64,000 nucleotides of DNA from Sphingomonas kyeonggiensis (GTDB taxonomy: Bacteria; Pseudomonadota; Alphaproteobacteria; Sphingomonadales; Sphingomonadaceae). Positions 23,300-30,096 of this stretch are shown in pieces. The DNA lies in NCBI RefSeq assembly GCF_014196745.1, contig NZ_JACIEH010000006.1:62001-126000 (forward strand). Direction: 5' to 3'. Position 1 is the stretch's first letter; the number at the start of each line of letters is the position of its first letter. The notes below the pieces were generated by a model, which made no database searches, was not told the DNA's origin, and saw only the letters and a program-made list of their open reading frames with translations. The position numbers and the translations under genes are program-made.

Positions 23300-24313
23300 T
23301 TAGGTTGGGGGCGAGAAGCGCGGCGCCGGCACCGGCTGCACCACACCCTCCCGCTCGACGAACGCCCCTCGCGCGACATTGTGCGGATGGGCCGGCGCTT
23401 CGGCCATCGACAGCACCGGCGCGAAGCAGATGTCGGTACCCTCCATCAGCGCGCACCATTGGTCGCGGGTCTTCGTCCGGAATATCGCCGCCAGCTTCTC
23501 CTTGAGCGCGGGCCAGGCCGCCGGGTTCATCTGCGCATCGAAATCCGGATCGCTGTCCAATCCCGTCACCGCGCGCAGCTCGGCATAGAATTGCGGCTCG
23601 ATCGCTCCGATCGCGACGTGCTTGCCGTCGGCTGTCTCATAGGTGTCGTAGAAATGCGCGCCGCTATCGAGGATGTTCACGCCCCGCTCGTCGCGCCACC
23701 CCAGGGTCGAGCGGAATCCCCACACCATCGACATCAGCAGCGCCGCGCCCTCGGTCATCGCGCAGTCGATCACGCTGCCCTGGCCACTGATCCGCGCCTG
23801 GAGCAGCCCCGCGCTCATCGCAAAGGCGAGCAGCATGCCGCCTCCGCCGAAATCGCCCACCGCGTTCACCGGCGGCGTCGGCTTCTCGCCCGCGCGGCCA
23901 AAAGCGTGGAGCGCGCCGGCCAGTGCGATGTAATTGATGTCGTGCCCGGCGGCTTGGGCGAGCGGTCCGGTCTGCCCCCAGCCGGTCATCCGGCCATAGA
24001 CGAGCCGTGGGTTGGCGGCGTGCAGCTCGACCGGGCCCAATCCCAGCCGCTCCATCACCCCGGGCCGGAACCCTTCGATCAACCCGTCCGCCGCCGCCGC
24101 CAGTGCGAGGACCCGGGCGATCCCCTCGGGCGACTTGAGGTCGACCTCCACCGGCATCCGCCCGCGCAGCAGCGGGTCGCGCGGATTGGGCGGCTGGCCG
24201 GGGCGGTGTACATACAGCACCTCCGCCCCGTGATCGGCGAGCATCATCCCGCAGAACGGCGCCGGGCCGATCCCGCCCATCTCGATGATCCGGATGCCGG
24301 TAAGGGGCTGCAT
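23300..24313 (-). CDS. alpha-methylacyl-CoA racemase
   Basis: 337 residues from ATG 24313, seven bases after GGAG (a GTG directly upstream is an alternative). Family III CoA-transferase fold in its racemase form: the acid/base pair His124 and Asp154 sit in AAGHDINYIALAG and NAVGDFGGGGM, matching His126/Asp156 of the mycobacterial enzyme. It epimerises 2-methylacyl-CoA at C2 so that (S)-specific acyl-CoA dehydrogenases can act. Such an enzyme is needed for isoprenoid, steroid side-chain or other methyl-branched acids, which narrows the likely pathway substrate. Confidence 0.92.
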   Translation of the reverse strand: MQPLTGIRIIEMGGIGPAPFCGMMLADHGAEVLYVHRPGQPPNPRDPLLRGRMPVEVDLKSPEGIARVLALAAAADGLIEGFRPGVMERLGLGPVELHAANPRLVYGRMTGWGQTGPLAQAAGHDINYIALAGALHAFGRAGEKPTPPVNAVGDFGGGGMLLAFAMSAGLLQARISGQGSVIDCAMTEGAALLMSMVWGFRSTLGWRDERGVNILDSGAHFYDTYETADGKHVAIGAIEPQFYAELRAVTGLDSDPDFDAQMNPAAWPALKEKLAAIFRTKTRDQWCALMEGTDICFAPVLSMAEAPAHPHNVARGAFVEREGVVQPVPAPRFSPPT

Positions 24314-24329
24314 CACGACGCTCCTCGTT

Positions 24330-24422
24330 CCCTTTCCGCTTGCGGGAGGGGCTAGGGGAGGGGCTGTTAATACCTACCGACGAGACAGGCCCTCCCCCAG
24401 CCCCTCCCGCAAGCGGAAGGGG
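24330..24422. repeat. Large inverted repeat pair (family B type)
   Basis: The arm at 24330-24365 (TTCCGCTTGCGGGAGGGGCT core) is mirrored at 24388-24422 (AGCCCCTCCCGCAAGCGGAA core), separated by about 22 bp. It lies between two minus-strand genes and could fold into a 35-bp stem in the transcript. Confidence 0.8.
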
Positions 24423-24426
24423 AGCT

Positions 24427-25209
24427 TTACCGCGGCGCCATCCGGATGCCGCCGTCCAGCCGCACATCCTCGCCGTTGAAATAGCCCGTCTCGATCATGC
24501 ACAGCGCCAGCCCCGCATATTCCTCCGGTCGGCCCAGTCGCTTGGGGAAGGGGACCGAGGCCGCCAGTGCGTCCTTCACCGGCTGCGGTGCGGCAGCGAG
24601 CAGCGGCGTGTCGAAGATGCCCGGCAGGATCGTGTTCACGCGGATGCCTTCGCCCATCAGGTCGCGTGCGATCGGCAGCGTCATGCCGACCACGCCGCCC
24701 TTGGACGCCGAATAGGCCGCCTGGCCGATCTGCCCGTCCTCTGCCGCGACGCTGGCGGTGTTGACGATCGCTCCGCGCTCGCCGTCCTCCATCGGGTCGA
24801 GCGTTAGCATCCCCGCCGCCGATTTGGCGATGCAGCGGAAGGTGCCGACCAGGTTGATCTGGATCACCCAGTTGAACGCCTCGAGCGGGAAGTGGCGGAT
24901 CGATCCGTCTTCCTTCGCCCGGCTCGCGGTCTTCACCGCATTGCCGGTGCCTGCACAATTGACCAGCACGCGCTCCTGGCCATGCGCCGCCCGCGCCTTG
25001 GCGAACCCCGCATCGACGCTTTCGTCCGACGTCACGTTCACTTCGCAGAACACCCCGCCGATCTCGGCGGCGACGGCCTCGCCCTTTTCCTTCTGCAGGT
25101 CGAAGATCGCGACCTTCACGCCCTTGGCTGCCAGCGCCCGCGCCGTCGCCGCACCCAGTCCCGAAGCACCGCCGGTCACCACCGCGGCCACATTGTTATC
25201 GAGCTTCAT
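24427..25209 (-). CDS. SDR oxidoreductase, 3-hydroxyacyl-CoA dehydrogenase type II-like
   Basis: 260 residues; ATG follows GGAGGGGATGG. NAD-binding TGGASGLGAATARALA at residues 12-27, Asp near 37 (IFDLQ) for NAD preference, NCAGTGNAV (NNAG variant), catalytic Ser in NTASVAAEDGQIGQ and YSASKGG. The long insert (residues about 95-115, DGSIRHFPLEAFNWV) and overall order resemble human HSD17B10/type II 3-hydroxyacyl-CoA dehydrogenases, so the third beta-oxidation step is a likely role. Between thiolase and racemase genes in the same direction. Confidence 0.9.
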   Translation of the reverse strand: MKLDNNVAAVVTGGASGLGAATARALAAKGVKVAIFDLQKEKGEAVAAEIGGVFCEVNVTSDESVDAGFAKARAAHGQERVLVNCAGTGNAVKTASRAKEDGSIRHFPLEAFNWVIQINLVGTFRCIAKSAAGMLTLDPMEDGERGAIVNTASVAAEDGQIGQAAYSASKGGVVGMTLPIARDLMGEGIRVNTILPGIFDTPLLAAAPQPVKDALAASVPFPKRLGRPEEYAGLALCMIETGYFNGEDVRLDGGIRMAPR

Positions 25210-25227
25210 CCATCCCCTCCATTGATC

Positions 25228-26403
25228 TCAAAGCCGCTCGACGATCGTGAGGTTCGCCAGGCCGCCGCCCTCGCACATCGTCTGCAGTCCGTAGCGCAAG
25301 CCCCGCTTGTGCAGCGCATGCACCAGGGTCGCCATCAGCTTGGTGCCCGAGGCGCCGAGCGGATGCCCCAGTGCGATCGCGCCGCCATTGACGTTGAGCT
25401 TCGCCGGATCGCCGCCGACATGCTTGAGCCAGGCAAGCGGCACCGGCGCGAAGGCTTCGTTGACTTCGTACAGGTCGATCTCGTCGATGCTCATGCCGGC
25501 ACGCTTGAGCGCCCGGTCGGTCGCGAACAGCGGCTCCTCGAGCATGATCACCGGATCGCCGCCGGTCACGGTCAGGTTGTGGATGCGTGCCAGCGGCGTC
25601 AGGCCATGCGCCTTGAGTGCTGCTTCGGACACGATCAGCACCGCGCTGGCGCCGTCGCAGATCTGGCTGGCATTGGCCGCGCTGATCATCCCACCCTCGG
25701 CGAGCAGCTTGACCGAGCCGATGCTTTCGGCGGTCGCGTCATAGCGGATGCCTTCGTCGCGGGTGTGGAGCGCCGGCCCCTCGGGCGTCTCGACTTCCAG
25801 CGCCACGATCTCGGCATCGAAGTCGCCGCGCTCGGTCGCCGCTGCTGCCCGGCGATGGCTCTCCAGCGCATAGGCGTCGAGCAGCTCCCGGGTGAAGCCG
25901 TGCTTTCGCGCCATCATCTCGGCGCCCATGAACTGGCTGAACTGCACGCCCGGATAGCGCGCCTCCTGCTTCGGCGACTTCGGCCCGCCGAGCCCGGCCT
26001 GGGCGAACAGCGCGCCGGTGGAGCCCATCGGCACGCGGGTCATGCTCTCCACACCGGCGGCGATCACCACGTCCTGCGTGCCCGAGAGCACCGCCTGCGC
26101 CGCGAACTGGATCGCCTGTTGCGAGCTGCCGCACTGGCGGTCGATCGTCACCGCCGGCACGCTCTCGGGCAGGCGCGAGGCGAGCACGGCGTTGCGCCCC
26201 ACCTGGAAGCCCTGCTCGCCGCCCTGGCTCACACAGCCCATGATCACGTCTTCGATCGCCGCCGGATCGATGCCGCTGCGATCGGCGACGGCGTTGAGGA
26301 CTTCGCCCGCCATGTCGGCCGGGTGCCATCCGGCCAGCCTGCCGCCGCGCCGCCCTCCCGCCGTGCGAACGGCTTCGACAATATAGGCGGTAGGTGCTGC
26401 CAT
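25228..26403 (-). CDS. acetyl-CoA C-acyltransferase (thiolase)
   Basis: 391 residues from the second of two adjacent ATGs, seven bases after AGGAG. A complete thiolase triad is present: nucleophile Cys91 in DRQCGSSQQ, His347 in LGHPLGASG, and Cys377 in TMCEGGGLAN. It carries out thiolytic cleavage of 3-oxoacyl-CoA to acetyl- or propionyl-CoA. The SDR gene downstream (18-bp gap) and racemase gene form a likely beta-oxidation operon, divergent from the aldehyde dehydrogenase operon across a palindromic site. Confidence 0.95.
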   Translation of the reverse strand: MAAPTAYIVEAVRTAGGRRGGRLAGWHPADMAGEVLNAVADRSGIDPAAIEDVIMGCVSQGGEQGFQVGRNAVLASRLPESVPAVTIDRQCGSSQQAIQFAAQAVLSGTQDVVIAAGVESMTRVPMGSTGALFAQAGLGGPKSPKQEARYPGVQFSQFMGAEMMARKHGFTRELLDAYALESHRRAAAATERGDFDAEIVALEVETPEGPALHTRDEGIRYDATAESIGSVKLLAEGGMISAANASQICDGASAVLIVSEAALKAHGLTPLARIHNLTVTGGDPVIMLEEPLFATDRALKRAGMSIDEIDLYEVNEAFAPVPLAWLKHVGGDPAKLNVNGGAIALGHPLGASGTKLMATLVHALHKRGLRYGLQTMCEGGGLANLTIVERL

Positions 26404-26465
26404 CATCCTGCTCCTGTGTGTTTTCGAATCAGCGGTACCAGCCCCGGCTAGCGCGATCAACGGCG

Positions 26466-26481
26466 TTAATCACCTGACTAA
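26466..26481. promoter_or_regulatory. Palindrome in the divergent promoter of the thiolase and aldehyde dehydrogenase operons
   Basis: TTAATCA..TGACTAA, 7-bp arms with one mismatch and a CC spacer. The TTAATC half-site is shared with the palindrome at 19585-19604, so the same TetR-type regulator could bind both. Confidence 0.5.
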
Positions 26482-26548
26482 GTAAATAGTGGCTGTCTTT
26501 GCAGGGCCGTTCTATGCTCGCCGCAAACAGAGACTGGAGGAGAGGGAA

Positions 26549-27967
26549 ATGACCGCGTTCGACCGCGATTTCACCATGACGATCGATGGCGCGCCGGTGT
26601 CCGGTAGCGCGACGATCGCGGTGCTCAATCCCGCAACCGAGCAAGCCGTAGCGGAAGCCCCCGATTGCAGCGCGGCCGAGCTCGACGCCGCGGTCGCCGC
26701 CGCCCGCGCCGCCTTTCCCGGCTGGCGTGCGACGCCGATCGACCAGCGCCGCGCCGCGGTGGCGAAGATCGCCGAAGTGATTTCCACCAATCTCGATCAA
26801 TTTGCCCGGCTGTTCACCCAGGAACAGGGGCGCCCGGTCGGCAAGGCGACCGAGGAACTGCTCGGTGCTGCCTTCTGGGCCGCCAGCGTCGCCAAACAGG
26901 AAATCCCGGTGCTGGTGAACGAGGACACGCCCGATCGCCGTTCCGAGACCCGTCGCGTGCCGATCGGGGTGGTCGGCGGAATCGTGCCGTGGAATTTCCC
27001 GATGCTGCTCGGCGTGTGGAAGATCGCCGGCGCGCTGCTTACCGGCAACACGCTGGTGATCAAGCCGTCACCCTTCACTCCGCTGACCATGCTCAAGCTC
27101 GGCGAGCTGATGCGCCCGCATCTTCCAGCTGGCGTGTTCAACGTGGTCAGCGGCGGCGACCAGCTCGGGCCCTGGATGACCGCGCATCCCGGCATCGACA
27201 AGATCAGCTTCACCGGCTCCACCGCCACCGGCAAGCGGGTGATGGCCAGCGCTGCCGCCAATCTGAAGCGCGTCACGCTCGAACTGGGCGGCAATGACGC
27301 GGCGATCGTGCTCGGCGATGTCGATGTCGCCAAGGTCGCCGAGCCGCTGTTCTGGTCGGCGTTCGGGAATAACGGCCAAGTCTGCATCGCGACCAAGCGG
27401 CTCTATATCCACGACACTGCCTATGACGCGCTCGCCGCCGAACTGACCGCGATCGCCAACCGGGTGAAGACCGGCAACGGCCTGGAGCAGGGCACCGACC
27501 TCGGCCCGGTCCAGAACCGTGCGCAATATGAGCGGGTAAAGGCGCTGGTCGAGGATGCGAGGGCCGAGGGCCTGACCTTTCTCGCTGGTGGCGAGCTGCC
27601 CGAAGGGAAGGGCTATTTCGTGCCCGTCACCCTGGTCGACAATCCGCCGGAGGAGAGCCGCGTGGTGGCCGAGGAAGCCTTTGGCCCGATCCTCCCGCTG
27701 ATCCGCTTCGACGATGTCGAGGACGTCATCGCCCGCGCCAACAACAGCGACTATGGCCTGGCCGGCTCGGTCTGGTCGGCCGACACCGAGGCTGCGCTCG
27801 CCATTGCCGAGCGGCTCGATACCGGCACCGTCTGGATCAACGAAGCCCAGCACGTCACCCCCTGGGCGCCGTTCGGCGGGCACAAGCAATCGGGCATCGG
27901 CGTCGAGAACGGCACCGAGGGCCTGCTCGAATATACCAACGCCCAGACGATCTCGGTGCGCAAGTGA
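26549..27967 (+). CDS. aldehyde dehydrogenase family protein
   Basis: 472 residues; ATG follows GGAGGAGAGGG. NAD(P)-dependent oxidation of an aldehyde to an acid. The cofactor segment is VVGGIVPWNFPMLLG and TGSTATGKRVM, general base Glu245 in LELGGNDA, and the nucleophile Cys279 in NNGQVCIATKR. First gene of an operon with a crotonase (TGATG overlap) and an acyl-CoA dehydrogenase. If the RoxA-like or DUF2236 protein makes keto-aldehydes, this enzyme is well placed to oxidise them, but that is inference. Confidence 0.94.
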   Translation: MTAFDRDFTMTIDGAPVSGSATIAVLNPATEQAVAEAPDCSAAELDAAVAAARAAFPGWRATPIDQRRAAVAKIAEVISTNLDQFARLFTQEQGRPVGKATEELLGAAFWAASVAKQEIPVLVNEDTPDRRSETRRVPIGVVGGIVPWNFPMLLGVWKIAGALLTGNTLVIKPSPFTPLTMLKLGELMRPHLPAGVFNVVSGGDQLGPWMTAHPGIDKISFTGSTATGKRVMASAAANLKRVTLELGGNDAAIVLGDVDVAKVAEPLFWSAFGNNGQVCIATKRLYIHDTAYDALAAELTAIANRVKTGNGLEQGTDLGPVQNRAQYERVKALVEDARAEGLTFLAGGELPEGKGYFVPVTLVDNPPEESRVVAEEAFGPILPLIRFDDVEDVIARANNSDYGLAGSVWSADTEAALAIAERLDTGTVWINEAQHVTPWAPFGGHKQSGIGVENGTEGLLEYTNAQTISVRK

Positions 27968-28854
27968 TGGACTATCAGCAGATCCGCTACGAAGTCGCCC
28001 AGGGCATCGCCACGCTCACCCTCAACCGCCCCGACAAGCTCAACGCTTTCTCGATCCGGATGATGGAGGAGATGATCGATGCGTTCGACCGCGCCGATGC
28101 GGATGATGAAGTCGGCGCGGTGATCGTCACCGGCGAGGGCCGGGCTTTCTGCGCCGGCGCCGATCTCGAAATGGGCGCCAAGGTATTCGACGCCGCCGGC
28201 GGCCCCGACTCCCCGATCCGCGCCGACGGCTCGATCGACTATGCCAGCCCGCATGCCCGCGACTATGGCGGCCGCCTGACGCTCCGCATCTTCGAGAGCC
28301 TCAAGCCGGTGGTCGCCGCGGTCAACGGCCCGGCGGTCGGCATCGGGGCTACGATGCTGCTGCCGATGGACATCCGCCTCGCCAGCGAAACCGCCCGTTT
28401 CGGCTTCGTCTTCGCAAGGCGCGGGATCGTCCCCGAAGGCGCGTCGATGTGGTTCCTGCCGCGCATCGCCGGAATCGACCGTGCGCTCGAATGGTGCATG
28501 AGCGGGCGCTTGCTGGAGGCCGAAGAAGCGCGGGAAGGGCGGCTGGTCCGCTCGCTCCACGCCCCCGACGACCTGCTCCCCGCCGCCCGCGCGCTGGCCC
28601 GCGAGATCGTCGACAATGCCGCCCCGGTATCGATCGCGCTCACCCGCCAGATGCTGTGGCGCGGGCTCGGTATGGCGCACCCGATGGAAGCGCACCGCGT
28701 CGACAGCCGCGGCGTCCTCGCCCGCGGCCGCAGCGGCGATGCCCGCGAAGGGGTGGTGGCGTTCCTCGAGAAACGCCCGGCAGTGTTTCCGGACCGCGTG
28801 TCGAACGGCATGCCGGACTATTTCCCCTGGTGGGAAGAGCCGGGCTATTTTTAA
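27967..28854 (+). CDS. enoyl-CoA hydratase/isomerase (crotonase) family protein
   Basis: 295 residues, start overlapping the previous stop. The crotonase fold is clear: LNRPDKLNAFSIRMMEEM, oxyanion-hole loop GEGRAFCAGADLEMG, second site GPAVGIGATMLLPMDIRLAS, and the Glu-containing RRGIVPEGASMWFLPR. An insert of some 20 residues after the first loop (FDAAGGPDSPIRADG) makes it longer than the usual 260. It hydrates or isomerises an enoyl-CoA. It lies five bases before a hairpin that overlaps the next ribosome binding site. Confidence 0.93.
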   Translation: MDYQQIRYEVAQGIATLTLNRPDKLNAFSIRMMEEMIDAFDRADADDEVGAVIVTGEGRAFCAGADLEMGAKVFDAAGGPDSPIRADGSIDYASPHARDYGGRLTLRIFESLKPVVAAVNGPAVGIGATMLLPMDIRLASETARFGFVFARRGIVPEGASMWFLPRIAGIDRALEWCMSGRLLEAEEAREGRLVRSLHAPDDLLPAARALAREIVDNAAPVSIALTRQMLWRGLGMAHPMEAHRVDSRGVLARGRSGDAREGVVAFLEKRPAVFPDRVSNGMPDYFPWWEEPGYF

Positions 28855-28860
28855 CGCAAC

Positions 28861-28887
28861 AAATCCTCTCCCGGAGGGGGAGGATTT
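28861..28887 (+). repeat. Family C hairpin overlapping the next gene's ribosome binding site
   Basis: AAATCCTCTCCC / GGGGGAGGATTT pair over 12 positions (one G-U) around GGA. The 3' arm contains GGGGGAGGA, the Shine-Dalgarno of the acyl-CoA dehydrogenase whose ATG is at 28892. Confidence 0.75.
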
Positions 28888-28891
28888 CCCA

Positions 28892-30061
28892 ATGTCGAGG
28901 TCGCAAATGAATCCCCCGGAAATCGCCACCCAGGTCGAAGCCTTCGTCCGCGAAACCATCGTCCCCTATGAGCGCGACCCCCGCTGCACCCCGCACGGCC
29001 CCTCCGAAGACCTCGTCACCGAACTCCGCACCCATGCCCGCGCCGCCGGCCTGCTCACCCCGCACATCGCGAACGGCGCGCATCTCACCCATCGCGAGAC
29101 CGCCCATGTCCTGCGCGCCGCCGGCCTGTCCCCGCTCGGCCCGGTGGCGCTCAACGTCGCCGCCCCCGACGAAGGCAATATGTATCTGCTAGGCCGCGTC
29201 GCCACGTCCGAGCAGAAGCAGCGCTTCCTTGATCCCCTCATCGCCGGCACCGCCCGTTCGGCGTTCTTCATGACCGAGCCCGCCAGTGACGGCGGCGCCG
29301 GCTCCGATCCCTCGATGATGCAGACCGTCGCCCGGCAGGATGGCAATCACTGGGTGATCGATGGCCGCAAGGCATTCATCACCGGCGCGCAAGGGGCGAA
29401 AATCGGCATCGTCATGGCCAAGACGGAGGAAGGCGCCACCCTGTTCCTGGTCGACCTGCCCGATCCCGCCGTCCGCATCGAGCGCGTGCTCGACACGATC
29501 GACAGCTCGATGCCCGGCGGCCATTCGATCGTGGCGATCGAGGGCCTGCGCGTCCCCGCCGACCAGATCCTCGGCGAGCCGCACAAGGGCTTCGACTACG
29601 CCCAGGTCCGCCTCGCCCCGGCGCGGCTCACCCATTGCATGCGCTGGCTCGGCGCCGCGACCCGCGCGCACGAGATCGCGTGCCGGTACGCGGTCAAACG
29701 CCACGCTTTCGGCAAGCCGCTGATCGATCACGAGGGTGTCGGCTTCATGCTCGCCGACAACCGGATCGCGTTGCAACAGGCCTGGCTGATGATCGACTGG
29801 TGCGCCGGCGTCCTCGACGGCGGCGCGCCGGGCATCGCGGAGAGCTCGATGGCCAAGGTCGCGGTGTCGGACCTGCTGTTCGGCGTGTCGGACCGCTGCG
29901 TCCAGGTGATGGGCGGCACCGGCGTCTCGGGCGACACGATCGTCGAGCAGGTCTTCCGCGAGATCCGTGCCTTCCGCATCTATGACGGCCCGACCGAGGT
30001 CCACAAATGGAGCCTGGCCAAGCGCATCAAGCGCGAGACGCTGGCGGGGATGGAGGGGTAG
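28892..30061 (+). CDS. acyl-CoA dehydrogenase
   Basis: 389 residues from ATG 28892, seven bases after GAGGA; ATG 28907 is an alternative. The flavin loop reads FFMTEPASDGGAGSDPSMM, a longer version of the usual motif, like acyl-CoA dehydrogenases of the ACAD10/11 class. DGRKAFITGAQGAKI and the C-terminal VQVMGGTGVSGDTIVEQVFRE are typical. ACAD10/11-type enzymes prefer long or branched chains or 4-hydroxyacyl-CoAs. Third gene of the aldehyde dehydrogenase operon; translation may be damped by the hairpin across its ribosome binding site. Confidence 0.9.
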   Translation: MSRSQMNPPEIATQVEAFVRETIVPYERDPRCTPHGPSEDLVTELRTHARAAGLLTPHIANGAHLTHRETAHVLRAAGLSPLGPVALNVAAPDEGNMYLLGRVATSEQKQRFLDPLIAGTARSAFFMTEPASDGGAGSDPSMMQTVARQDGNHWVIDGRKAFITGAQGAKIGIVMAKTEEGATLFLVDLPDPAVRIERVLDTIDSSMPGGHSIVAIEGLRVPADQILGEPHKGFDYAQVRLAPARLTHCMRWLGAATRAHEIACRYAVKRHAFGKPLIDHEGVGFMLADNRIALQQAWLMIDWCAGVLDGGAPGIAESSMAKVAVSDLLFGVSDRCVQVMGGTGVSGDTIVEQVFREIRAFRIYDGPTEVHKWSLAKRIKRETLAGMEG

Positions 30062-30070
30062 GAGCCCTCA

Positions 30071-30093
30071 AATCCTCCCCTTCCGGGAAGGAT
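30071..30093. terminator. Degenerate hairpin between convergent genes
   Basis: ATCCTCCCCTTCCGGGAAGGAT holds a short CCTTC/GAAGG stem between the acyl-CoA dehydrogenase and sensor kinase stops. It looks like a decayed family C unit. Confidence 0.4.
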
Positions 30094-30096
30094 CAA

